A stretch of 6,869 nt of DNA from Acidobacteriota bacterium (GTDB taxonomy: Bacteria > Acidobacteriota > Vicinamibacteria > Vicinamibacterales > Vicinamibacteraceae): assembly GCA_013695405.1 (NCBI GenBank), contig JACDAO010000616.1:1-6869 (forward strand). The letters run 5' to 3'. Under the pieces are notes generated by a model. That model made no database searches, had not been told where the DNA came from, and saw nothing but the letters and a program-made list of their open reading frames with translations. Positions 1 to 5,465 of the stretch are shown here, piece after piece. How positions within the stretch are numbered: position 1 is the stretch's first letter; each line of letters starts with the position of its first letter. The position numbers were made by a program, and so were the translations under genes.

Positions 1-841
1 TCGCCGAGGCGAGGTCGCGGTTCGGGTAGTACCGCCGGCTCTCCTTCATGAAGCCGACACCGCGCAGACCAAGCCGGGCGATCCGCTGTGCCTCGGACGG
101 CGTCGCGCGCTTGCGGATGTAGACGAAGTCCTTCTTGCCGGCAAGCCGCTTCTCGATGCTCTCGCGGACGTCGTTGCTGCAGCGCGAGATCACCGAGCAG
201 ACGCTCGCGGCGATCCTGGCGGGATCGCCGAGCTCCTTCGGCACGACAGACAGGGTGCCACTACGGCCCCCACGGCCGCGGTCGACCACCAGGCCGGGCG
301 CGCGGAGCGCCGCGATCACCGCGACCTCGGCCTGCGACAGCCCGCCGATGACCGGCGCCTTGTCACGCCGGCTGTGCAGGCGCTGCACCAGCGAGGCGCG
401 CTCCTCGCCGTCGCAATCGTCCAGTGCGGTGCACAACTGCGAGGCCACCGCCTCAGGGTCGCCGACGTCGCTGGGCACGGCGTAGACGACGTCGCCGTCG
501 ACGCTGAAGGCGAGCACGCGGCCGAACCGGTCGACGATTGGACCGCGACGCGGGTTGAGTTCAATGGTCTGGCTCTGCTGGCTTTCGGCACGGGCGACGA
601 GCGCGTCGTGCTGGAACACCTGCAGGTAGACCAGTCGGACGACGATTCCGGCCGACCACAGCACCAGCAGCGCCGCGGCGATCGCCAGCCGGCGCCGCAG
701 CACGCCACGCCAGTCGGGCGGTTCGAGCGCGTCCTGGTCGGCACGTTGCGCGTCGCGCACCACGCGCGGGTTGTTCAGGGCGGCCGCGCCGGAATCGAGA
801 CCGGCCAACAGATCCGCGGCGCCTTCGACGGTGCGGCTCAC
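1..841 (-). CDS. ftsI: FtsI / penicillin-binding protein (class B PBP), N-terminal part, cut by window edge
   Basis: Division-specific peptidoglycan transpeptidase that cross-links septal wall in the periplasm. Only the first 280 residues are visible; the SxxK catalytic domain lies beyond the left edge. The start is GTG at 841, sharing GTGA with the ftsL stop. A cytoplasmic tail of about 50 residues is followed by one membrane segment (about 52-73, LAIAAALLVLWSAGIVVRLV) and then the class B PBP signature RRGPIVDRFGRVLAFSV (98-114). Near the edge, GVGFMKESRRYYPNRDLASA (261-280) matches the conserved end of the PBP dimerisation module. Between these two landmarks the protein is longer than usual: residues 122-189 and 200-267 align without gaps at an offset of 78, with 18 of 68 identical, including two Cys each, which suggests an internal duplication. 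Order after mraZ-rsmH-ftsL supports ftsI rather than another class B PBP. The family call is secure; the duplication is inference from my own alignment. Confidence 0.93.
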   Translation of the reverse strand, partial: MSRTVEGAADLLAGLDSGAAALNNPRVVRDAQRADQDALEPPDWRGVLRRRLAIAAALLVLWSAGIVVRLVYLQVFQHDALVARAESQQSQTIELNPRRGPIVDRFGRVLAFSVDGDVVYAVPSDVGDPEAVASQLCTALDDCDGEERASLVQRLHSRRDKAPVIGGLSQAEVAVIAALRAPGLVVDRGRGGRSGTLSVVPKELGDPARIAASVCSVISRCSNDVRESIEKRLAGKKDFVYIRKRATPSEAQRIARLGLRGVGFMKESRRYYPNRDLASA

Positions 842-1218
842 CTGGACGCCACCACCGAGGCCGGCAACGTCGCGACACTGACCCGGTCGAGAACGGTCGC
901 GGTCTCGCGGGTCGGCGCCTTCATCTTCAACTGCGTGGTGGCGATCCGCGCGATCCGCGCCGGCGCACGGAGCGCGGCCGTCTCGAGCTGCAGGTGACGC
1001 TGGATCTCGAGTTCGCGGGCGCGCTCGCCGTGCAGCACTGCGGCCGCGGTTTCGAGGCGCCAGGCCTCGTGGTGCTGCCAGGCGGCGAACATCGCGACGA
1101 TCAGGAAGGCGACAAAGATCAGGCCGGTGCGGACCAGCTCGCGCTGGCGGGCCTGATCCACTTCCCGGACGATCGCCCGGTTCTGCACCTGCTTGCGGAC
1201 GACGAAGTCGCGGTCCAC
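838..1218 (-). CDS. ftsL: Cell division protein FtsL (bitopic, coiled-coil)
   Basis: Small divisome protein expected to bridge the inner membrane and pair with FtsB to activate FtsWI. From the chosen GTG at 1218 it has 126 residues: a charged cytoplasmic tail (1-30), one membrane span (about 31-47, TGLIFVAFLIVAMFAAW), then a periplasmic helix rich in Leu, Glu and Arg (about 50-90) that looks like a coiled coil. FtsL diverges strongly in sequence, so topology, length and position between rsmH and ftsI carry the identification. GTG 1218 lies one base after the rsmH stop and has AGAGG about 10 nt upstream; an in-frame GTG at 1242 would add 8 residues by overlapping rsmH and lacks a clear ribosome site. 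The stop overlaps the ftsI start (GTGA), so the two are probably translationally coupled. Confidence 0.82.
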   Translation of the reverse strand: MDRDFVVRKQVQNRAIVREVDQARQRELVRTGLIFVAFLIVAMFAAWQHHEAWRLETAAAVLHGERARELEIQRHLQLETAALRAPARIARIATTQLKMKAPTRETATVLDRVSVATLPASVVASR

Positions 1219-1219
1219 G

Positions 1220-2104
1220 TCAGGCCAGCCTCTCGGCGACACGCAGCTTCGCGCTGCGGGCGCGCGGGTTGCTGGCCACTTCCTCGTCGCCGGCCGCGAT
1301 CGGCCGACGCGTGACCACCGTGACCGGCGGGTGCGTCTCGGCGGCCAGCGCGCGGAAGGTGTGCTTCACGACGCGGTCCTCGAGCGAGTGGAAGGCGATC
1401 ACCGCGAGTCTGGCCCCCTGCTGGAGCCGAGCCACCGCACTGCGGAGGAACGCCTCGAGACCGTCGAGTTCGCCGTTGACCCAGATCCGCAGCGCCTGGA
1501 AGGTTCGGGTGGCCGGGTCGATGCGCTGCCAGCCGCGCGACGGGATGGCGCGTCTGACCAGCGTGGCCAGTTGGGCGGTGGTCTGCAGCGGACCGAGGGC
1601 GCGGGCCCGAACGATGCCACGGGCGATGCGGCGGGAGAAACGCTCCTCGCCGAATCGGTAGATGACGTCGGCCAAGGTGCTCTCGTCGACCTGCTGGAGC
1701 AACTCGGCGGCAGTCAGGCCCGACGACTGGTCCATGCGCATGTCCAGTGGCGCGTCGGTCTGGAAGCTGAAGCCCCGCGCGGCGTCGTCGAGCTGCATCG
1801 ACGAGACGCCGAGGTCGGCGAGGATCCCGCCGTCGACTGCCTGCACGTCGTGACGATCGAGCACCTCGCCGAGGCTGCGGTAGTCGGCGTGGACGAACTC
1901 GACCTGCGTCAGTCGGTCGGCCAGGGCCGTGCGAGCGAGAGCCAGGGCAGTCAGGTCGCGGTCGATGCCGAGCACGCGGGTCGCGCCAGCCTCGAGCAGC
2001 GCGCGGGTGTGCCCGCCCGCACCGAGGGTGCAGTCGACGAACAGCCCCCCTCGCGCGGCGGCCAGGTGACTGATGACTTCCGCTGCCAGCACCGGTTCGT
2101 GCAT
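1220..2104 (-). CDS. rsmH: 16S rRNA (cytosine1402-N4)-methyltransferase RsmH (MraW)
   Basis: SAM-dependent methyltransferase that methylates N4 of C1402 in the decoding centre of 16S rRNA; a standard second gene of dcw clusters. The 294-residue product is full length for the family. It opens with HEPVL (2-6), has the SAM-binding GAGGHT loop (28-33) and GIDRD (46-50), then ADLGVSSMQLD (96-106), GFSF (111-114), DMRMD (121-125), FGEERFSRRIA (151-161), IDPATRTFQALRIWVN (195-210), FHSLEDRVVK (238-247) and the terminal NPRARSAKLRVAER (279-292). All are family hallmarks and none appears damaged. The start is ATG 2104, seven bases after the mraZ stop, with a GAGGG ribosome site overlapping that stop. 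The gene lies in one operon with mraZ and ftsL. Confidence 0.98.
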   Translation of the reverse strand: MHEPVLAAEVISHLAAARGGLFVDCTLGAGGHTRALLEAGATRVLGIDRDLTALALARTALADRLTQVEFVHADYRSLGEVLDRHDVQAVDGGILADLGVSSMQLDDAARGFSFQTDAPLDMRMDQSSGLTAAELLQQVDESTLADVIYRFGEERFSRRIARGIVRARALGPLQTTAQLATLVRRAIPSRGWQRIDPATRTFQALRIWVNGELDGLEAFLRSAVARLQQGARLAVIAFHSLEDRVVKHTFRALAAETHPPVTVVTRRPIAAGDEEVASNPRARSAKLRVAERLA

Positions 2105-2111
2105 CTCGCCC

Positions 2112-2558
2112 TCAGATTCCCAGCGCGGAGAGGTCGGCGAGGTGGGTGTCGTTCAATCCGTCGGTCTGCACCCGGAGCCTGAGCCGGTCGCTGTTCCACA
2201 GGTCCAGGTAGGTCTGCATGCCGAGGACCTCCACGTCGGCGGAGGCGGCGGCCGATTCCCGGAGCGCGGGAGGGATGACCACGCGACCCTGCGTGTCGAA
2301 CTCTGCAGGTTGTCCCCAGTAGGCGGTGGTCATCTCGAAGGCCTTGCGTGACGGGTGCAACTGGGGCAGGGAGCGAAGCTTTTCTTCGACCCGTTCCCAG
2401 AGACTGAGCGGATACAGACGGACGTATTCCCCGGCGGGTGAGAAGCTCGTCAAATAGAGCGCTGACCCGTATTCCGCTTCGATGAACGCGCGGAATGCGC
2501 TGGGCACCTTGAGGCGCCCCTTGTCGTCAATTCGGGCTGAAATGCGGCCGCGGAGCAC
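2112..2558 (-). CDS. mraZ: Transcriptional regulator MraZ
   Basis: DNA-binding regulator of the dcw operon, known in other bacteria to bind repeats just upstream of its own gene and to repress the cluster. It has two SpoVT/AbrB-type half-domains, each with a (D)xxGR core: DDKGRLKVPSAFR (11-23) and FDTQGRVVIPPALR (87-100). I chose GTG 2558, giving 148 residues beginning M-L-R-G-R, because family members typically begin MFRGR and because GGAG (2569-2566) is 7 nt upstream. In-frame GTG codons at 2561 and 2591 are alternatives; the 2591 start would add 11 residues encoded by the operator-like repeats and is unlikely. It is the first gene of the leftward operon, with rsmH seven bases downstream. 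Confidence 0.96.
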   Translation of the reverse strand: MLRGRISARIDDKGRLKVPSAFRAFIEAEYGSALYLTSFSPAGEYVRLYPLSLWERVEEKLRSLPQLHPSRKAFEMTTAYWGQPAEFDTQGRVVIPPALRESAAASADVEVLGMQTYLDLWNSDRLRLRVQTDGLNDTHLADLSALGI

Positions 2559-2591
2559 CACTACTCTCCACTTTGATCCACTTTGGTCCAC
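2557..2591 (-). promoter_or_regulatory. Probable MraZ operator: GTGG(A/T) boxes at 10-bp period
   Basis: Read on the minus strand, GTGGA occurs at 2591-2587, 2581-2577 and 2571-2567, and GTGGT at 2561-2557, each exactly 10 bases apart. The first two units are GTGGACCAAA and GTGGATCAAA. E. coli MraZ binds TGGGN boxes with 5-nt spacers and Mycoplasma MraZ binds AAAGTG-type repeats, so spacing and core fit an autoregulatory site. The array covers the likely transcription start and ribosome site of mraZ. The fourth unit overlaps the start codon and may be coincidental. Binding is inferred. Confidence 0.8.
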
Positions 2592-2595
2592 GCGG

Positions 2596-2626
2596 AGGAT
2601 ACACGAACGAGCGTTCGACGTGTCAA
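2596..2626 (-). promoter_or_regulatory. Probable sigma70-type promoter of the mraZ-rsmH-ftsL-ftsI operon
   Basis: On the minus strand a perfect TTGACA -35 box lies at 2626-2621. The -10 element is either TATCCT (2601-2596, 19-bp spacer, 4 of 6 consensus) or TGTATC (2603-2598, 17-bp spacer, 3 of 6). The start of transcription would fall near 2590, at the edge of the GTGGA repeats. The -35 is convincing; the exact -10 is uncertain. Confidence 0.65.
2604..2617. promoter_or_regulatory. 14-bp palindrome CGAACGAGCGTTCG, LexA/SOS-box-like
   Basis: CGAACG and CGTTCG are perfect inverted arms around AG, located inside the spacer of the mraZ promoter. It fits the Bacillus/actinobacterial LexA consensus CGAACRNRYGTTCG at every position. 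A repressor bound here would block RNA polymerase on the dcw promoter. No lexA gene is visible and the LexA motif of this organism is unknown, so the regulator is an inference; another dimeric repressor is possible. Confidence 0.5.
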
Positions 2627-2657
2627 CGGAAACTTCACAGCCACAAGGAGTTCGCCT

Positions 2658-2686
2658 TTGTTTCGCCGCTGCTCGCGTGCTAGGAT
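2658..2686 (+). promoter_or_regulatory. Possible promoter of the rightward glycosyltransferase operon
   Basis: TTGTTT (2658-2663) and TAGGAT (2681-2686) are separated by 17 bp, and TGC directly before TAGGAT forms an extended -10. It sits 9 bases before the TTG start of the first glycosyltransferase, so the transcript would start near 2693 and be almost leaderless. The -35 matches only 3 of 6 positions. It is back to back with the mraZ promoter, their -35 boxes about 31 bp apart. Confidence 0.45.
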
Positions 2687-2695
2687 GCTCGCCGC

Positions 2696-3802
2696 TTGGC
2701 CCCCACTGTCCTGGTCTGTGAGGCGCAGGTGCCGTTCGTCCGCGGCGGGGCCGAGGCGCTGGTCCGTGAACTGGTTCGCCGGTTCCGCGACCACGGTTGC
2801 CTGGTCGAGCGCGTGAGTGTTCCCTTCAAGTGGTACCCGAAGAAGGAGTTACTGGCGCACGCGGCAGCCTGGCGGCTGCTCGACCTCTCGGAGAGTTGCG
2901 GCCGGCCGATCGATCTGGTCGTTGCGACCAAGTTCCCGACCTACTGCGTCCGCCACCCGCGGAAAGTGACCTGGCTGTTGCACCAGTACCGCGCCGCCTA
3001 CGACCTGTGCGGTACCGAATACGCCGATTTCGGTCACCGGGAGGAGGACATGGCGGTGCGCGAGCGCCTGCGCAGCCTCGACCGCCAGATGCTGGGCGAG
3101 TGCACGGCCCTGTACACCATCTCGCAAACCTCATCCGATCGGCTGAGCCGGTACAACGACCTGCCGTCGACGCCGCTTTACCATCCGTCGCCGCTTGCCC
3201 CCAGGCTCCGGTCCGGCCCGTACGGCGACTATTTCCTCTCGGTCGGCCGGCTCGAGACGGTCAAGCGGGTCGAACTGGCGATTGAGGCGATGGTCGAGGT
3301 GCCAGGCCCGATGCGCCTGCTGGTGGTGGGCGAGGGGACGTTCCGTCATGGCCTCGAACGGCGCATCGGCGAGCTGAACCTGCGCGATCGGGTCGCGCTG
3401 CTGGGTCATGTCGACGAGCCGACGCTGGTCGACCTGTACGCCGGGGCTCGCGCGGTGGTGTTCGCGCCATTCGACGAGGACTACGGCTACGTCACGCTCG
3501 AGGCCTTCGCCGCCCGCAAACCGGTGGTCACGGCCACCGACAGCGGCGGTGTGCTCGAGTTCGTGCAGCACGGCGTCACCGGCCTGGTCGCCACGCCCGA
3601 CGCCGCTGCGCTCGGCGACGCGCTGGCGCAACTGGCCGCCAGTCCGCAGCAGGCAGCCGCGCTCGGCGAGGCGGGGTACGATAGCACCCGCGCGATCTCC
3701 TGGGACGGCGTCGTCGCCGCGTTGATGGCCGGACTGGCGACGCGCGACGACCAGCCCGATCACCCGACACCGTGGCCGCCCCAGACGCTGTCTCCATCCT
3801 GA
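2696..3802 (+). CDS. GT4-type (GT-B fold) glycosyltransferase
   Basis: Probably transfers a sugar from a nucleotide-sugar donor to a glycan or lipid acceptor at the cytoplasmic face of the membrane. The 368-residue product has an N-terminal strand plus glycine loop (VLVCEAQVPFVRGGAE, 5-20), a middle linker, then the donor-binding half: SVGRLETVKRVELAIEAM (182-199) with the usual Arg and Lys, LLVVGEG (208-214), LLGHVDEPTLVDLYAGA (235-251) and an EX7E motif (E261 and E269 in FDEDYGYVTLEAF), followed by VTATDSGGVLEFVQHGVTG. Donor and acceptor cannot be read from sequence. The start is TTG 2696: an in-frame TAG at 2681-2683 excludes anything much further upstream, and the conserved first strand begins four residues in. 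AGGA (2682-2685) could serve as a weak ribosome site. The C-terminal 20 residues are Pro-rich and overlap the next gene by 31 nt. Confidence 0.88.
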   Translation: MAPTVLVCEAQVPFVRGGAEALVRELVRRFRDHGCLVERVSVPFKWYPKKELLAHAAAWRLLDLSESCGRPIDLVVATKFPTYCVRHPRKVTWLLHQYRAAYDLCGTEYADFGHREEDMAVRERLRSLDRQMLGECTALYTISQTSSDRLSRYNDLPSTPLYHPSPLAPRLRSGPYGDYFLSVGRLETVKRVELAIEAMVEVPGPMRLLVVGEGTFRHGLERRIGELNLRDRVALLGHVDEPTLVDLYAGARAVVFAPFDEDYGYVTLEAFAARKPVVTATDSGGVLEFVQHGVTGLVATPDAAALGDALAQLAASPQQAAALGEAGYDSTRAISWDGVVAALMAGLATRDDQPDHPTPWPPQTLSPS

Positions 3803-4632
3803 TCCCCGCCTACAACGAAGGCCCGATCGTCGGCGACGTGATCCGCACGCTGCTGGCCGTCGGCCCGTGGCACGAGATCCTGCTCGTGGACGATGGCTCG
3901 TCGGACGACACCGCGGCGGCGGCCGAGGCAGCCGGCGCCCGGGTGCTGCGCCATCCGTACAACAAGGGCAACGGCGCGGCAGTCAAGACCGGCATCCGCG
4001 CGGCCACCGGCGACTACATCATGGTGATCGACGGCGACGGCCAGCACCGACCCGACGACGCCCAGCGGTTGGTCGCTCTGCTCGGCGAGTACGACCTGGT
4101 CGTCGGCGCGCGGGCGGGGCACACCCAGGCCACCGGGGTCCGCCGTGCCGGCAACGGCCTGCTCAACGCCTTTGCCACCTACATGACCGGCCGGGTTATT
4201 CCCGACCTGACCTCCGGCTTTCGCGGGGCGCGGCGCGAACTCCTGCGCGAGTTCCTGTACCTGATCCCGAACGGCTTTTCGACGCCGACCACCACCACGC
4301 TGGCGTTCATCAAGGCCGGCTACAGCGTGCTGTTCGTGCCGATCGAGGCCCGCCAGCGCACCGGCTCGTCCAAGATCCGGCTGGCCCGCGACGGCACCAA
4401 GTTCCTGCTGATCATCCTGAAGGTGGTGACGATCTTCAGCCCGATGAAAGTGTTCCTGCCGGTCAGCCTCGGCGCCTTCACGCTTGGCGTGCTGTATGCC
4501 GGCTGGACCGTGGCGACCTCGAGCAAGATCGCCAACGGTTCGGTGTTGCTGCTGATGTTTGCGTTGATCGTCTTCCTGGTCGGGCTGGTCTCCGAGCAGA
4601 TCTCGGCGCTGCGCTTCGAGGGCCGCCGATGA
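3772..4632 (+). CDS. GT2 family glycosyltransferase with two C-terminal membrane segments
   Basis: A GT-A fold transferase resembling polyprenol-phosphate glucosyl/mannosyltransferases, likely loading a sugar onto a membrane lipid carrier or acceptor. Of 286 residues, the first 200 or so form the catalytic domain: IPAYNE (11-16), VDDGSSDDT (39-47), NKGNGAAVKTGI (64-75), the metal-binding DGDGQH (87-92), the acceptor-side DLTSGFRG (145-152) and RTGSSKIR (196-203). Two hydrophobic stretches (about 227-247 and 257-277) should anchor it in the inner membrane. The start is GTG 3772, which gives a normal N-terminus directly before the first beta strand; it overlaps the upstream gene by 31 nt and has no strong ribosome site, so translational coupling is likely. 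The stop overlaps the next start (ATGA). The GT2 call is firm; the substrate is not determined. Confidence 0.9.
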   Translation: MAAPDAVSILIPAYNEGPIVGDVIRTLLAVGPWHEILLVDDGSSDDTAAAAEAAGARVLRHPYNKGNGAAVKTGIRAATGDYIMVIDGDGQHRPDDAQRLVALLGEYDLVVGARAGHTQATGVRRAGNGLLNAFATYMTGRVIPDLTSGFRGARRELLREFLYLIPNGFSTPTTTTLAFIKAGYSVLFVPIEARQRTGSSKIRLARDGTKFLLIILKVVTIFSPMKVFLPVSLGAFTLGVLYAGWTVATSSKIANGSVLLLMFALIVFLVGLVSEQISALRFEGRR

Positions 4633-5414
4633 CCACCACGGTACGGCCGCGCGTGCTGGTGGTGACGCCGACCTACAACGAACGCGACAACCTCCCGGTG
4701 CTGGTCCGTCAGGTGCTCGACCGCGGCCCGCAGTTCCAGGTACTGGTGGTCGACGACAACTCGCCCGACGGCACCGGGGCGGTCGCCGACGCACTGGCGG
4801 CCGAGTTCGCCGGCCGTGTACAGGTGTTGCACCGCACGGGCAAGCGCGGGCTCGGCCGGTCCTACGTCGACGCGTTGTCCAGGGCAGTGACCATGGATGT
4901 CGACGTCGTCTGCCAGATGGACGCCGACTTCTCGCACGACCCGTCGTACCTGCCCGACCTGGTCGACGGCGTGATCGGCGACGGCTGCGACCTGGTGATT
5001 GGATCGCGCTACCTGAACGGCGTCAGCGTGGTCAACTGGCCGCTGCGACGGCTGATCCTGAGTACGTTCGCAAACCGCTACGTCCGCTTCATCACCGGCC
5101 TGCCCGCCCGTGACTGCACCAGCGGCTACCGCTGCTGGCGACGCGAGGCCCTGGCCAGGCTGCCGCTCGACGAATTCGTCTCGGACGGCTATGCGTTCCT
5201 GGTCGAGATGCTGTACCAGGCGATGGGCACGGGTTGCCGGATCGGCGAGGTGCCGATCATCTACGTCGAGCGCCGCGAAGGACAGTCGAAGATGTCGCGC
5301 GGGGTGATCGTCGAATCGATCTTCGTGCCCTGGCGACTGGTCCTGCGCCATCCCTCGTGGCGCGGCCGTCGCGGCAACCCGGCGACGCGCACGCCGCTCG
5401 GGGTCGGGCGCTAG
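4629..5414 (+). CDS. Polyprenol-phosphate mannose synthase-like GT2 (DPM1/Ppm1 type)
   Basis: Probably transfers mannose (or a related hexose) from GDP-sugar to polyprenyl phosphate, making a lipid-linked donor for periplasmic glycosyltransferases. The 261-residue protein carries the full DPM1-type signature: TPTYNERDNL (13-22), VVDDNSPDGTG (40-50), TGKRGLGRSYVDAL (70-83), MDADFSHDP (97-105), DLVIGSRYLNG (121-131), DCTSGYRCWRREAL (162-175), SDGYAFLVEML (185-195), IGEVPIIYVERREGQSKMS (205-223). It has no C-terminal membrane domain, like the soluble catalytic type, and ends in an Arg/Pro-rich tail. The start is ATG 4629, overlapping the previous stop by ATGA; the same frame stays open upstream only as a shadow of the preceding gene. 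Polyprenol-P-glucose synthesis is an alternative. Confidence 0.9.
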   Translation: MTTTVRPRVLVVTPTYNERDNLPVLVRQVLDRGPQFQVLVVDDNSPDGTGAVADALAAEFAGRVQVLHRTGKRGLGRSYVDALSRAVTMDVDVVCQMDADFSHDPSYLPDLVDGVIGDGCDLVIGSRYLNGVSVVNWPLRRLILSTFANRYVRFITGLPARDCTSGYRCWRREALARLPLDEFVSDGYAFLVEMLYQAMGTGCRIGEVPIIYVERREGQSKMSRGVIVESIFVPWRLVLRHPSWRGRRGNPATRTPLGVGR

Positions 5415-5423
5415 TCGGCGCAG

Positions 5424-5452
5424 TTGGGCCGCGTCGACCGGTGTGTTAAGTT
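5424..5452 (+). promoter_or_regulatory. Possible internal promoter before the third GT2
   Basis: The 51-base gap between genes holds TTGGGC (5424-5429), a 17-bp spacer and TAAGTT (5447-5452) preceded by TGT, an extended -10 pattern. The region is the only AT-rich patch nearby. The predicted transcript start near 5459 is only about 7 bases before ATG 5466. Each hexamer matches consensus at just 3 of 6 positions, so this is tentative. Confidence 0.35.
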
Positions 5453-5465
5453 TTCCTCCTCCGGT

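Noticed and set aside
88..997. Several plus- and minus-strand open frames of 87-207 codons over the ftsI/ftsL region
   Set aside because: The ftsI frame contains the class B PBP signatures and joins ftsL by a GTGA overlap; the other frames lack motifs.
1193..2182. 329-codon open frame on the plus strand opposite rsmH
   Set aside because: rsmH on the other strand has every family motif; this frame is low-complexity and runs across the rsmH-mraZ junction.
3867..4628. Upstream extension of the DPM1-like GT2 frame to 515 codons
   Set aside because: The first 254 codons are an Arg/Gly/Pro-rich shadow of the preceding GT2 gene; the DPM1-type domain starts right after ATG 4629, which forms an ATGA junction.
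3760..4794. 344-codon open frame on the minus strand
   Set aside because: It lies opposite the conserved GT2 gene and extends into the next one, with biased Arg/Gly/Asp composition and no domain.
5401..5465. Possible terminator after the DPM1-like GT2
   Set aside because: There is a T-rich run (5451-5454), but no convincing GC-rich hairpin precedes it; the AT patch fits a promoter -10 better.
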